Below are positions 56,382 through 64,000 of a stretch of DNA of 64,000 nt, one piece after another. Where the stretch lies: contig NZ_PVEN01000002.1 of assembly GCF_002973525.1 (NCBI RefSeq), positions 62,001 through 126,000 of the forward strand, read 5' to 3'. The notes below the pieces were generated by a model that saw only the letters and a program-made list of their open reading frames with translations, did no database searches and had not been told where the DNA came from. Within the stretch, counting starts at the first letter, position 1. Every line of letters begins with the position of its first letter. The position numbers were made by a program, and so were the translations under genes. The stretch is from Paraburkholderia sp. BL21I4N1 (GTDB lineage Bacteria > Pseudomonadota > Gammaproteobacteria > Burkholderiales > Burkholderiaceae).

Positions 56382-57539
56382 CTACGCCTCCCGTCCGAGC
56401 GCGATAAACCGTTCGAGATGGTGATCTTCGTCGCCGAGTTGGTGATCTATCATCACGAGCCGTTTCGCGTAGTGAGCGAGCGGCAGTTCCCACGTCATGC
56501 CGATGCCGCCATGCAGCTGAATACATTGCTCGGCGACCATCGCCCCGATTCTGCCGATACTGTATTTAGCCGCCGACAACGCCCGTTCGCGCGTCGTACG
56601 CGGCGCACCGAGCGTGGCCGCTGCATTGATCACCGCCGAGCGCGCCTGCTCGATCTCGAGCAGTAGATCTGCCATGCGATGCTGCAAGGCCTGGAAGCTG
56701 CCGATCGGCACGCCGAACTGCTTGCGCGTGCGCAGATACTCGAGCGTGTGATCTTTCGCGACGTCCATTGCGCCGACGGCTTCGGCACACAACGCGAGCA
56801 CGCCGCAGCCGATCGCGTATTCGAGTGTCGCGAAGCCTTCGCCCGCCGTGCCGAGCAGCGCGCCGGCGTCGAGCGTGACGTGGTCGAATGTCACTTCGGC
56901 GGCGCGGCCGCCATCGATCTTGCGATAGCCGCGCACGCTGACGCCCGGCGTCTCGCGCGGCACGAGAAAGAGGCTGATGCCGGGTTCCGCGTCCTCGGCG
57001 CCGTGCGTGCGGGCCGAGACCAGGAAGAGGCCGGCCTGTTCGCCGTGTTGAACCACCGCCTTCGAGCCGTTCAATTGCCACGCGCCGCCATTGGCATCGG
57101 CATCGCCATTACCGTCGCGCAGCGCACGCGTCGTCACCCGAGCCAACTCGTAGTGCCCCTCCGGCTCGCCATGGGCGAGCGCAACGATCCGCGAGCCGTC
57201 GATCAACCCCTCAAGCAACGCCCGCTGCGCGTCATTTCCGCTGCGTGCCAGCGCTTGCCCAACCATCAGCGTATCGAGAAACGGCTCGACCACGAGCCCA
57301 CGACCGAGGCATTCGAACACGACAGCCATGTCGAATCCGCCGCCGCCAAACCCGCCGTTCGCTTCGTCGAACAACGCGCCGATCACGCCGAGTTCGGCAA
57401 AGCGGCCCCACAATTCGCTGCTGAAACCTTGCGTCGAGCGCGCGATCCGGTCGCGCGTTTCGAAGCCGTATTGCTCGCTGACGAATCGATTCAACGAGTC
57501 CGCCAGCATGCGGCGGTCTTCGGTGTGCTGGAAGTTCAT
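56382..57539 (-). CDS. Acyl-CoA dehydrogenase, PimD-like (small subunit type)
   Basis: FAD enzyme of 385 residues for alpha,beta-dehydrogenation of acyl-CoA. The acyl-CoA dehydrogenase fold is complete: N-terminal helices, central beta domain (GSKAVVQHGEQAGLFLV), and C-terminal helices with RKQFGVPIGSFQALQH and LHGGIGMTWELPLAHYAKR. The pairing with a longer dehydrogenase 12 bases upstream and a fused hydratase/dehydrogenase recalls pimCDF of Rhodopseudomonas, where the pair attacks pimeloyl-CoA. Electrons would go to ETF. Last gene of the operon. Confidence 0.88.
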   Translation of the reverse strand: MNFQHTEDRRMLADSLNRFVSEQYGFETRDRIARSTQGFSSELWGRFAELGVIGALFDEANGGFGGGGFDMAVVFECLGRGLVVEPFLDTLMVGQALARSGNDAQRALLEGLIDGSRIVALAHGEPEGHYELARVTTRALRDGNGDADANGGAWQLNGSKAVVQHGEQAGLFLVSARTHGAEDAEPGISLFLVPRETPGVSVRGYRKIDGGRAAEVTFDHVTLDAGALLGTAGEGFATLEYAIGCGVLALCAEAVGAMDVAKDHTLEYLRTRKQFGVPIGSFQALQHRMADLLLEIEQARSAVINAAATLGAPRTTRERALSAAKYSIGRIGAMVAEQCIQLHGGIGMTWELPLAHYAKRLVMIDHQLGDEDHHLERFIALGREA

Positions 57540-57551
57540 GACGTGCGCCCC

Positions 57552-58760
57552 TTACAGTCCGAGGATCATTTTGGAAATGATGTTCTTCTGGATTTCATTC
57601 GAGCCGCCGAAGATCGACAGCTTGCGATTATTGAAATACAGCGACGCGGCGCTCGCCGCTTCGGCGGGGCCGACCGGCGCGCCGTCGAAGCCCTCGTGCA
57701 AGGCTTCCTCGACGAACGGTTGCGCATACGGTCCCATCGCGCGACGCGTCAACGAAGAAATCTCCTGACGGATCTCGGTGCCGCGAATCTTCAGCATCGA
57801 ACTCTCCGCGCCCGGCACGCCGCCGCCCGCCACCGCCGCGATCACGCGCAGATTGGTGGTCTTCATGTTCTCCAGATCGATCTCGACGCGCGCCATGCGC
57901 GCCGCGAACGAGGGATCGTCCGCGAGCGGCCGGCCGTTGCGTTGCTGCTTCGCGGCGATCTTGCGCAGCCGGTTGAAGGCGGCGACCGAGAAGCCGACGC
58001 CCGCGATGTTGGTGCGCTCATACGTGAGCAGATACTTCGCGTAGGTCCAGCCTTGGTTCTCTTCGCCGACGAGATTCCCGGCCGGCACGCGCACGTAGGT
58101 GAAAAACACTTCGTTGACTTCGTGCTCGCCGTCGAGCGTCACGATAGGACGCACTTCGACGCCCGGCGTATTCATGTCGATCAGCAGGAAGCTGATGCCG
58201 GCCTGTTTGCGCGCGTCGGTGTCGGTGCGGACGAGGCAGAAGATCATGTTCGCGAAGTGGCCGAGCGTGGTCCACGTTTTCTGGCCGTTGACCACGTAAT
58301 GCTCGCCTTGCGCATCCAGGCCTCGTACCGCACGCGTATTGACCGCCGCGAGATCCGAGCCCGCGCCCGGCTCCGAGTAGCCCTGGCACCACCAGTCCGA
58401 GCCGTCGAGAATGCGGGGCAGCCAATGGCGTTTCTGCGCGTCGCTGCCGTACTTGATGAGCACGGGCCCCAGCATGTTGACGCCGAACGGCACCACACGC
58501 GGCGCGCCGGCCAACGCGCATTCGTTTTCGAAGATGAATTTCTGTACCGGGTTCCAGCCAGGGCCGCCGTACTCCTTCGGCCAGTGATTCGCGAGCCAGC
58601 CTTGCGCGTTGAGAATCGCGTGCCATTGGGCCAGGTCGTCGCGCGTCAGACGGCGGCCGCCGTGCACCTTGTCGGCGAGACGCTGCGGCAGCTTTTCGCG
58701 CAGGAATGTCCGCACGTCGGTGCGGAAGGCTTCTTCTTCAGGGGTGAAGTTCAGATCCAT
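57552..58760 (-). CDS. Acyl-CoA dehydrogenase, PimC-like (large subunit type)
   Basis: 402-residue acyl-CoA dehydrogenase: MDLNFTPEEEAFR start, CQGYSEPGAGSDLA (signature 1), GQKTWTTLGHFANM, and a C-terminal end SIFGGSNEIQKNIISKMILGL typical of the PimC/FadE-like branch. It likely pairs with the product of the downstream gene as a heteromer. Only part of the segment upstream of 58760 is open, and it has no homology, so the start is secure. Confidence 0.88.
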   Translation of the reverse strand: MDLNFTPEEEAFRTDVRTFLREKLPQRLADKVHGGRRLTRDDLAQWHAILNAQGWLANHWPKEYGGPGWNPVQKFIFENECALAGAPRVVPFGVNMLGPVLIKYGSDAQKRHWLPRILDGSDWWCQGYSEPGAGSDLAAVNTRAVRGLDAQGEHYVVNGQKTWTTLGHFANMIFCLVRTDTDARKQAGISFLLIDMNTPGVEVRPIVTLDGEHEVNEVFFTYVRVPAGNLVGEENQGWTYAKYLLTYERTNIAGVGFSVAAFNRLRKIAAKQQRNGRPLADDPSFAARMARVEIDLENMKTTNLRVIAAVAGGGVPGAESSMLKIRGTEIRQEISSLTRRAMGPYAQPFVEEALHEGFDGAPVGPAEAASAASLYFNNRKLSIFGGSNEIQKNIISKMILGL

Positions 58761-58846
58761 AGCGGAGTGTTCCGTGGAAAGTGAGCGGGCGGGGCGCGGT
58801 TGCGCGCCACCGGCCATGCGGCATGACAGTGCAAAAAGCGGCGGCC

Positions 58847-60967
58847 TCAGACCGTCTGGTTCAGACTCGCGAAGTCGGCGCCGCGTTCGACCAGATCAAC
58901 CAGCAGCGGCGAAGCTTGCCAGAACAGCGGGTCTTCCTTGGCGAACTCGCGGATGTCGGCGAGAATCCTCGGCAGCCCCACCATGTCGGCGTATTTCATC
59001 GGACCGCCGCGGTAGCGCGGAAAACCGTAGCCGTAGAGGAAGGTCACGTCGACGTCCAACGGCCGCAGCGCGATGCCTTCATGCACGACGTTCGCGCCTT
59101 CGTTGATCATCGCCGCCATGTAGCGGCGCACGATTTCTTCGTCGGTAAAGGCGCGCGGCGTGATGCCGGCGCGTTCGCGTTCGGCGTCGATGATCGCTTC
59201 GACTTCGGGGTCGGCCGTGCCGCTGCGCGAACCTTCGGGATACAGATAGAAACCGCAGCCGGTCTTCTGGCCGAACCAGCCGCGCTCGCACAAGCGGTCG
59301 CTGATCTGCACATAACGGGCGGCGGGATTGCGGGTCGCGGCGCGCCGTTTGCGCGTCGCCCAGCCGATGTCGCCGCCCGCCAGGTCGACCACCTGAAACG
59401 GTCCCATCGGGAAGCCGAACGCGCGCACGGCGGCGTCGATCTGATACGGCGACGCGCCGTCTTCCATCATCGCGTCGGCGGCGCTGCGATACACGGCGAG
59501 CACGCGGTTGCCGATGAAGCCGTCGCACACGCCCGCACGCACCGGTGTTTTACGCAGCGTCTTCGCGAGTTCGAACGCGGTGGCGACCACGTCGGCGCTG
59601 ACCTGCTTCGGCACGACGACTTCCAGCAGCTTCATGATGTTGGCCGGCGAGAAGAAGTGCAGACCGATCACGTCGGCGGGGCGCGAAATGCTCGACGCAA
59701 TCGCGTCGATGTCGAGGTAAGACGTGTTGGTCGCGAGCACCGCGCCTTGTTTGCAGACGCGATCGAGTTCGGCGAACACGGCCTGTTTCACGGCGAGATC
59801 TTCGAAGACGGCTTCGATCACGAGGTCGGCGTCGGTCAGCGCGTCGTATGACGTGCTGCCGCTCCAACGCGCCATCACGGCGGCTTTTCTCGCCGCGCTC
59901 AGGCGGCCTTTCGCGATCAGGCCGTCGTAGACTTTTTCGATGTGCGCACGGCCGCGCGCGAGCGATTCGTCGTCGCGTTCGATCATCGTCACCGGCAAGC
60001 CCGCGTCGAGCACCGCGACGGCGATGCCCGCGCCCATCGTGCCGCCGCCGACCACGCCGATGGCGCCGAGCGCGCGCGGTTTCGCGGAGCGCGTTTCGGG
60101 CGCCTTGAGCACTTCACGTTCGGCAAAGAATGCGTGAATCAACCCGGCACGTTGCGGACTGTCGAGGCAGTCGAGGAACAGCTTGCGTTCAAGCCGAAGG
60201 CCTTCGTCGAAGGGCTGTTCGATGGCGGCTTCGACCGCGTCGACGATCTTGAGCGGTGAGAACAGGCCGCGCGATTTCTTCGCGGTATCCGCGCGCGCGG
60301 CGACGACCGCGGCGAGATTCGCGGCGCGATCGGCCAGTGCCGCGGCGTCGCGTGTGCGACGCACCGGCGCGTGGGCGGCCAGCAATTCCTGCGTGTAAGC
60401 GAGGCCTTCGGCAAGCAGATCGTCACTGCTGCCGACGCGGTCGACCAGACCCAGCGCCAGCGCTTCCTGCGCGCTCGCATGACGGCCGCTCAGAATCAGA
60501 TCGAGCGCGGCGGCGGCGCCGATCAGGCGCGGTGTGCGCTGCGTGCCGCCCGCGCCCGGCAGCAGGCCGAGTTGCACTTCGGGCAGGCCGAGCTTCGCGC
60601 CGTCGAGTGCGATCCGGTAATGCGCGGCGAGCGCCACCTCCAGGCCGCCACCGAGCGCCGCGCCGTGAATCGCGGCCACCACCGGCTTCGTGCACGCTTC
60701 GATGCGGTTGCACACGTCCGGCAGCGAAGGCGGCACCGGCGGCTTGCCGAACTCGCGAATGTCCGCACCGGCAATGAAGTTGCGCCCCGCGCCGACGATC
60801 AGCACCGCCTCGACGGACGGATCGGCGTCGGCGGCGTCGATCGCGGCGGCGAGGCCCCGCCGCACGTCGGCGGAGAGGGCATTGACCGGCGCGTGGTCGA
60901 TCGTCACGAGCAGCACCTTGCCGCGTACGGCGTGCGTGACGACATCGGTCGAAGGGGTGAGGGTCAT
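58847..60967 (-). CDS. Enoyl-CoA hydratase / 3-hydroxyacyl-CoA dehydrogenase fusion (FadB/PimF-like)
   Basis: Bifunctional beta-oxidation enzyme, 706 residues. The N-terminal crotonase domain (about 10-200) contains [27 protein letters not shown] for the oxyanion hole, and the catalytic Glu in [18 protein letters not shown]. The NAD-binding 3-hydroxyacyl-CoA dehydrogenase begins at [16 protein letters not shown] (about residue 300), with [16 protein letters not shown], and ends in two C-terminal helical domains. First gene of the pim-like operon, divergent from a LysR regulator. No thiolase or CoA ligase gene is present in the window next to it. Confidence 0.92.
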   Translation of the reverse strand: MTLTPSTDVVTHAVRGKVLLVTIDHAPVNALSADVRRGLAAAIDAADADPSVEAVLIVGAGRNFIAGADIREFGKPPVPPSLPDVCNRIEACTKPVVAAIHGAALGGGLEVALAAHYRIALDGAKLGLPEVQLGLLPGAGGTQRTPRLIGAAAALDLILSGRHASAQEALALGLVDRVGSSDDLLAEGLAYTQELLAAHAPVRRTRDAAALADRAANLAAVVAARADTAKKSRGLFSPLKIVDAVEAAIEQPFDEGLRLERKLFLDCLDSPQRAGLIHAFFAEREVLKAPETRSAKPRALGAIGVVGGGTMGAGIAVAVLDAGLPVTMIERDDESLARGRAHIEKVYDGLIAKGRLSAARKAAVMARWSGSTSYDALTDADLVIEAVFEDLAVKQAVFAELDRVCKQGAVLATNTSYLDIDAIASSISRPADVIGLHFFSPANIMKLLEVVVPKQVSADVVATAFELAKTLRKTPVRAGVCDGFIGNRVLAVYRSAADAMMEDGASPYQIDAAVRAFGFPMGPFQVVDLAGGDIGWATRKRRAATRNPAARYVQISDRLCERGWFGQKTGCGFYLYPEGSRSGTADPEVEAIIDAERERAGITPRAFTDEEIVRRYMAAMINEGANVVHEGIALRPLDVDVTFLYGYGFPRYRGGPMKYADMVGLPRILADIREFAKEDPLFWQASPLLVDLVERGADFASLNQTV

Positions 60968-61055
60968 GGGGGTGTCTCCTGTCCTGAACGGTTATCCGTG
61001 GCTGCGCGCAGACCGCGTCTGGCGAATTCTGCGATTGTGCGGAGGTCAAGGTTTA

Positions 61056-61102
61056 TTGACAATCACATGGTCGGTTGACAGACTGTCAAAATTCTTTTGA
61101 CA
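61056..61102. promoter_or_regulatory. Candidate LysR operator between the pim-like operon and its regulator
   Basis: TTGACA occurs three times (61056, 61075, 61097). The middle one belongs to the palindrome TTGACA-GAC-TGTCAA at 61075-61089, which also satisfies the T-N11-A pattern of LysR boxes. The region lies just before the LysR start and on the operon's upstream side. Confidence 0.6.
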
Positions 61103-61114
61103 AAGGGCGCCTCC

Positions 61115-62023
61115 GTGGACGTCAATTCGCTGACCTTGCTGGTGGACATTCTTGACGCGGGCAACCTGAGCGAGGCGGCGCGGCGGCTGAAAATGAGCCG
61201 CGCGAACGTGAGCTACCACCTGAACCAGTTGGAGCGCTCCATCGGTCTGCAACTGGTCAGGCGCACCACGCGGCGTGTCGAGCCGACCGAAATCGGCCTG
61301 CAACTCTACGAACACGGCCGCGCGATCCAGAACGCGCTGCTGGCCGCCCGCGAATCGGTCGCCACGCTTGGCCAGGGCCTGCAAGGACGGGTGCGGCTGA
61401 GCGTGCCGAGCGGCTACGGGCAACTGGTCATGTCCGACTGGCTGATCGCGTTCAAGCGTCTTTATCCGGGCATCGTGCTGGACGTGATGTTTGAAAATCG
61501 TGTCGAGGACCTGATGCGGGACGAAGTGGATATCGCCGTGCGGGTCATGTCCGAGCCGCCGCAAAACCTGGTCGCGCGCGACATGGGGCCGGTGCGCTAT
61601 GTCGCGTGCGCGTCGCCCGGGTTCGCCGAAAGCCGCGGCATGCCGGCGCGGCTCGACGATCTGCGCACGGCGCCGTTGATCACGTCGGCGGTGGTCGGCA
61701 GGCAATTGCGCGTGGCCGCGTACTGGCGCGACGAGCGGCACGAAGTGCTGCTCGAGCCGACGCTCATCTCCGAGAACTTCCTGTTTCTGCGTGACGCGGT
61801 GCTCGCGGGTCTGGGCGTCGGGCTCGTGCCCGACTACGTGGTGCAGGACGATCTGAAACGCGGCGCGGTAGTGACCGCGCTCGACGAATGGCGCCTGAGC
61901 ATCTTCGGCACGCACATGTACATGCTCTATATGCCGAACCGGCATCACACGCGCGCGGCGGCGACTTTCATCGAGTTTATTTTGCAGCAGGCGCAAGGCA
62001 GCGGCAGAGGCACGGGCGCGTGA
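61115..62023 (+). CDS. LysR-family regulator of the pim-like operon
   Basis: 302-residue LysR-type regulator: winged helix at residues 3-60 (NLSEAARRLKMSRANVSYHLNQLE), effector domain about 88-290. GTG 61115 is preferred because AAAGGG stands upstream and the family N-terminus begins MDVNSL; the TTG at 61097 lies within a TTGACA element and would add six residues. Divergent position implies control of the beta-oxidation operon, possibly with an acyl-CoA or dicarboxylate effector. Confidence 0.9.
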   Translation: MDVNSLTLLVDILDAGNLSEAARRLKMSRANVSYHLNQLERSIGLQLVRRTTRRVEPTEIGLQLYEHGRAIQNALLAARESVATLGQGLQGRVRLSVPSGYGQLVMSDWLIAFKRLYPGIVLDVMFENRVEDLMRDEVDIAVRVMSEPPQNLVARDMGPVRYVACASPGFAESRGMPARLDDLRTAPLITSAVVGRQLRVAAYWRDERHEVLLEPTLISENFLFLRDAVLAGLGVGLVPDYVVQDDLKRGAVVTALDEWRLSIFGTHMYMLYMPNRHHTRAAATFIEFILQQAQGSGRGTGA

Positions 62024-62134
62024 TCCGGACAGTCCCGGATCGGGAAAGCCGCAAATTATTTTTTCCGCGTGCGCGGGTATGCTCGGTGTGAAGGGACGCT
62101 TGACTTCACAACCATTGGGACGCGGAGGTGTCAG

Positions 62135-62326
62135 ATGAAAGGGATCGTCCGACTTCTGGCCGTGGTGGCCGCACTCGCGCTGATGACGCTATTGATGTTC
62201 CGCCTGCCCAGCGAAGACGCGATTCGTTTCGCCGGCTACGCGGGCACCGCCGCGTTCGCGGGACTGATGGGCTTGTTGTTCCGCTGGTGCGCGAGCCGCG
62301 CGAAGCGCAATAACAAGCGCGTGTGA
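62135..62326 (+). CDS. Small two-helix membrane protein
   Basis: 63-residue protein preceded by GGAGGTG. Two predicted helices (about 5-22 and 33-50) are followed by a strongly basic tail (SRAKRNNKRV). Family not recognised; it probably sits in the inner membrane with its tail in the cytoplasm. It stands alone after the LysR gene. Confidence 0.7.
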   Translation: MKGIVRLLAVVAALALMTLLMFRLPSEDAIRFAGYAGTAAFAGLMGLLFRWCASRAKRNNKRV

Positions 62327-62460
62327 ATGCCGGGTCAGGCGAACTGGCCGGCAATCCGAGCATGCGCGTCGGTAAGGTGGAACCCCTGCCGCGCGAGGTC
62401 GTCGAGACACACTGCTGAATCGACGCCCGGGGCTGCATGGTCTACCACCGTACCGGCTGG

Positions 62461-62826
62461 TTAGTGCCCGGACAGCAGCACGTCGGCAATCACGCCGGTG
62501 GCGACAGCGGCGAGCACGTAATCGCCATTCACGCCGACCCATTGATAGCCGCGCGGCGGCGAATGCAGCCCGTGTTCGCGCCAGTTGTCGACCACGTAAC
62601 TGCGATCGCGATACTCGGACGGAAGCCGCTCGCCCTTGTGCCAGTCACTGTGCGGAATCGGACCGCCCTGACGGCCGATATCGGCTTCGCGTGGCGCACC
62701 GTGTCCTCGCATGTTGTGAGGTGGCGGGCCTCCGTGTTGATCGTCGTGGTGGGGTTGCTGCGCGAGTGCGGCAATCGATGTGCCGAGCAAGGAAACGATG
62801 ACAAGCTGCGCGATGACTGGTTTCAT
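62461..62826 (-). CDS. RcnB-family periplasmic protein
   Basis: 121 residues with a Sec signal peptide (about 1-22, cleavage after ALA). The mature part is His/Gly-rich at first (HHDDQHGGPPPH) and then carries the RcnB-type core with DWHKGERLPSEYRDRSYVVDNW. RcnB of E. coli modulates nickel/cobalt efflux. No rcnA efflux gene is adjacent, so a metal role is inferred by family only. Confidence 0.82.
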   Translation of the reverse strand: MKPVIAQLVIVSLLGTSIAALAQQPHHDDQHGGPPPHNMRGHGAPREADIGRQGGPIPHSDWHKGERLPSEYRDRSYVVDNWREHGLHSPPRGYQWVGVNGDYVLAAVATGVIADVLLSGH

Positions 62827-63085
62827 GGCTACGCCTCGAAGAGAGTGTCACGAACTATCGGCTGTTCGACGCGGCCCGGGCGGATTCGCCCAGAAGGCCG
62901 GCGCCGGCAAATAATCGCACGAACGAGGTGGCTTTGCCAAAAGCGCGGGGGATCGATGCCGCATGATTTGCGCTTGATGCGCCACGGCTGGTGAGGCTGG
63001 ACGCGCCCGCGTTTCAACATGAAGCGGAAGGTTGAAACGTGAACGCGACATAACCGTCACGCAGGCGTTTGGCGTCCGCGCAACA

Positions 63086-63718
63086 TCAGTTGGCCTCCTG
63101 CTCCTTGATCCGCTTGCGATGCGCCGCCACCTTCGCGCGGTTACCGCAAAGCGCCATGCTGCACCAGCGCCGCGCATGCCCGCGGGTGTGATCGGCGAAC
63201 AGCAGCGTGCATTTCGGTCCCTCGCACGCTTTCACATACGTGAAGTCTTCGTGGCAGACCAGTTTCGCCATCGCCTCGGCGATCGGCATCAGCAACGATT
63301 CGGCGCAGCCCCAGCGCCGCTTGTCGCTCAGTTCGAACACCGTCGCGCCACCTGACGCAGCGGCGACGATCTCGCGATGCTGTTCGTCGCGCGCCAGCAG
63401 CCGGTTGAGCGGCTCCAGCTCGCGCAGATTTTTTGCGCTCAACGCGCGGCCCTTGCGTTTCTGCACAAATCCCCTGAACCACTCGCGTAGTTCGCGCGCC
63501 TGCCCGGCGACGTGGTCGAGTTCGGCGTTTGTCGAGCGCGCGCGAATGTCCGCCAGCGCGGCGGGCGTCACGAACCCGGCCTGTTCCAACCAGGCCAGCA
63601 AGCCTGCGCCGTCGCCGATCCAGTCGACGGGCTCATCCACCGGCGTGGCGATGGAGTTCAGGAAATCGAGGCCGCCCGCGTCGGCTACGAATATCGGGGG
63701 AATCTCACGGTAGTCCAT
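63086..63718 (-). CDS. CGNR zinc-finger / ABATE-domain regulator
   Basis: 210-residue protein of the ABATE (stress-induced transcription regulator) family. The N-terminal domain (1-150, with DFLNSIATPVDEPVDWI) is followed by a C-terminal zinc finger with Cys165, Cys170, Cys186 and Cys191, the last in the CGNRAK motif that names the family. It is divergent from an alpha/beta hydrolase gene; from memory such pairs are common, the regulator controlling the hydrolase. Confidence 0.88.
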   Translation of the reverse strand: MDYREIPPIFVADAGGLDFLNSIATPVDEPVDWIGDGAGLLAWLEQAGFVTPAALADIRARSTNAELDHVAGQARELREWFRGFVQKRKGRALSAKNLRELEPLNRLLARDEQHREIVAAASGGATVFELSDKRRWGCAESLLMPIAEAMAKLVCHEDFTYVKACEGPKCTLLFADHTRGHARRWCSMALCGNRAKVAAHRKRIKEQEAN

Positions 63719-63739
63719 GTCTTCTGACGAATGCGAAAA

Positions 63740-63827
63740 GGTAACGCATTCATCGTAACCACTAAAAATCGTCTTGACAAGTTACATGGCGCTTGAGTAA
63801 CCTTTAAAACACAAATTTAGAGGTTAC
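63740..63827. promoter_or_regulatory. GTAACC/GGTTAC cluster between the CGNR gene and the hydrolase
   Basis: Related sites: GGTAAC (63740), GTAACC (63755), GTTAC (63781), GTAACC (63797) and GGTTAC (63822). Two pairs are inverted: GTTAC-N11-GTAAC (63781-63801), and GTAACCT with AGGTTAC (63797-63827). A TTGACA at 63774-63779 may be the -35 box of the hydrolase. The pattern suggests a multi-site operator for the CGNR protein. Confidence 0.6.
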
Positions 63828-63866
63828 AAACAAATCGATGTCTCTTTTCATTCAAGGAGCGCGGAA

Positions 63867-64000
63867 ATGAATTCTCGTAACGTGACGGCGGTGCTCGTGC
63901 ATGGCGCGTGGGCCGACGGTTCGAGTTGGAGCAAGGTGATCGAACGTCTTGCCGCCCATCACTTCGGCGCGGTGGCGGCGCCGCTGCCGTTGACGTCGTT
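63867..64000 (+). CDS. Alpha/beta hydrolase, 3' end cut by window
   Basis: Forty-four codons are visible: NSRNVTAVLVHGAWADGSSW shows the first strand and oxyanion HG of alpha/beta hydrolases of the EstC/haloperoxidase-like group. AAGGAG lies 11 bases upstream of the start. The nucleophile region lies outside the window, so no substrate can be proposed. Confidence 0.85.
   Translation, partial: MNSRNVTAVLVHGAWADGSSWSKVIERLAAHHFGAVAAPLPLTS

Overview
The window is 64 kb of high-GC chromosomal DNA from a beta-proteobacterium of the order Burkholderiales, most likely Paraburkholderia or a close relative. The evidence is the strong G/C third-position bias, the ribosomal/synthetase block thrS-infC-rpmI-rplT-pheS-pheT-ihfA-merR, the valS-galU pair, a fus/aae-type efflux operon, and a dispersed hairpin repeat that I recall (not checked) as common in Paraburkholderia intergenic DNA. 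No CRISPR array, insertion sequence, prophage or rRNA was seen. Most of the window is ordinary core or soft-core genome.

Layout. 1-8.2 kb: valS (5' end cut off), galU, a TusA-like protein, an inverted pair of dispersed repeats (A/B), then uvrD and mtnN. 8.2-13.8 kb: prpE and a fosmidomycin-resistance-type MFS pump on the minus strand, then a chemoreceptor. 13.8-16.0 kb: a second inverted pair of the same repeats (C/D) encloses a TPR/glycosyltransferase-9-like gene. 16.0-22.1 kb: four-gene minus-strand efflux operon (outer-membrane lipoprotein, FUSC permease, DUF1656, HlyD adaptor) divergent from a LysR regulator. 22.3-31.6 kb: a small membrane protein, a minus-strand run (wrbA, DUF2069, FAD oxidase, metallophosphoesterase, SRAP/YedK), YihY, an Mpo1-like protein, metY with a coupled hydrolase, and a CBS protein. 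31.8-43.5 kb: an LplT-PlsC fusion, aroC, a second TPR/GT9-like paralogue, ETF-quinone oxidoreductase, an SDR, a thioesterase, a PAS-LuxR regulator, scoAB, a hydrolase and a RidA protein. 43.6-54.5 kb: relA, tRNA-Val, the thrS-to-merR translation block and tRNA-Pro. 54.6-64 kb: an AspT-type transporter, a pim-like beta-oxidation operon divergent from a LysR gene, a small membrane protein, an RcnB-like protein, and a CGNR regulator divergent from an alpha/beta hydrolase cut by the window end.

How the parts fit. Several groups point to fatty-acid, ketone-body and dicarboxylate use: prpE, scoAB, ETF-QO, and the pim-like dehydrogenases, which would pass electrons through ETF to ETF-QO. The translation block carries the classical regulatory features: infC begins at a rare AUC codon, structured spacers precede rpmI and pheT, and a perfect terminator hairpin precedes pheS.

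Most unusual observations: (i) the four-copy repeat family, always paired in inverted orientation here, with paired changes that preserve two hairpins, one pair bracketing a whole gene; (ii) the pheS-pheT spacer with a perfect 13-bp hairpin; (iii) the AUC start of infC; (iv) a GTAACC/GGTTAC cluster between the CGNR gene and its divergent neighbour; (v) a TTGACA-type palindrome between the pim-like operon and its LysR gene. I found no clearly new multi-gene system; the repeat family is the best candidate for something under-described.
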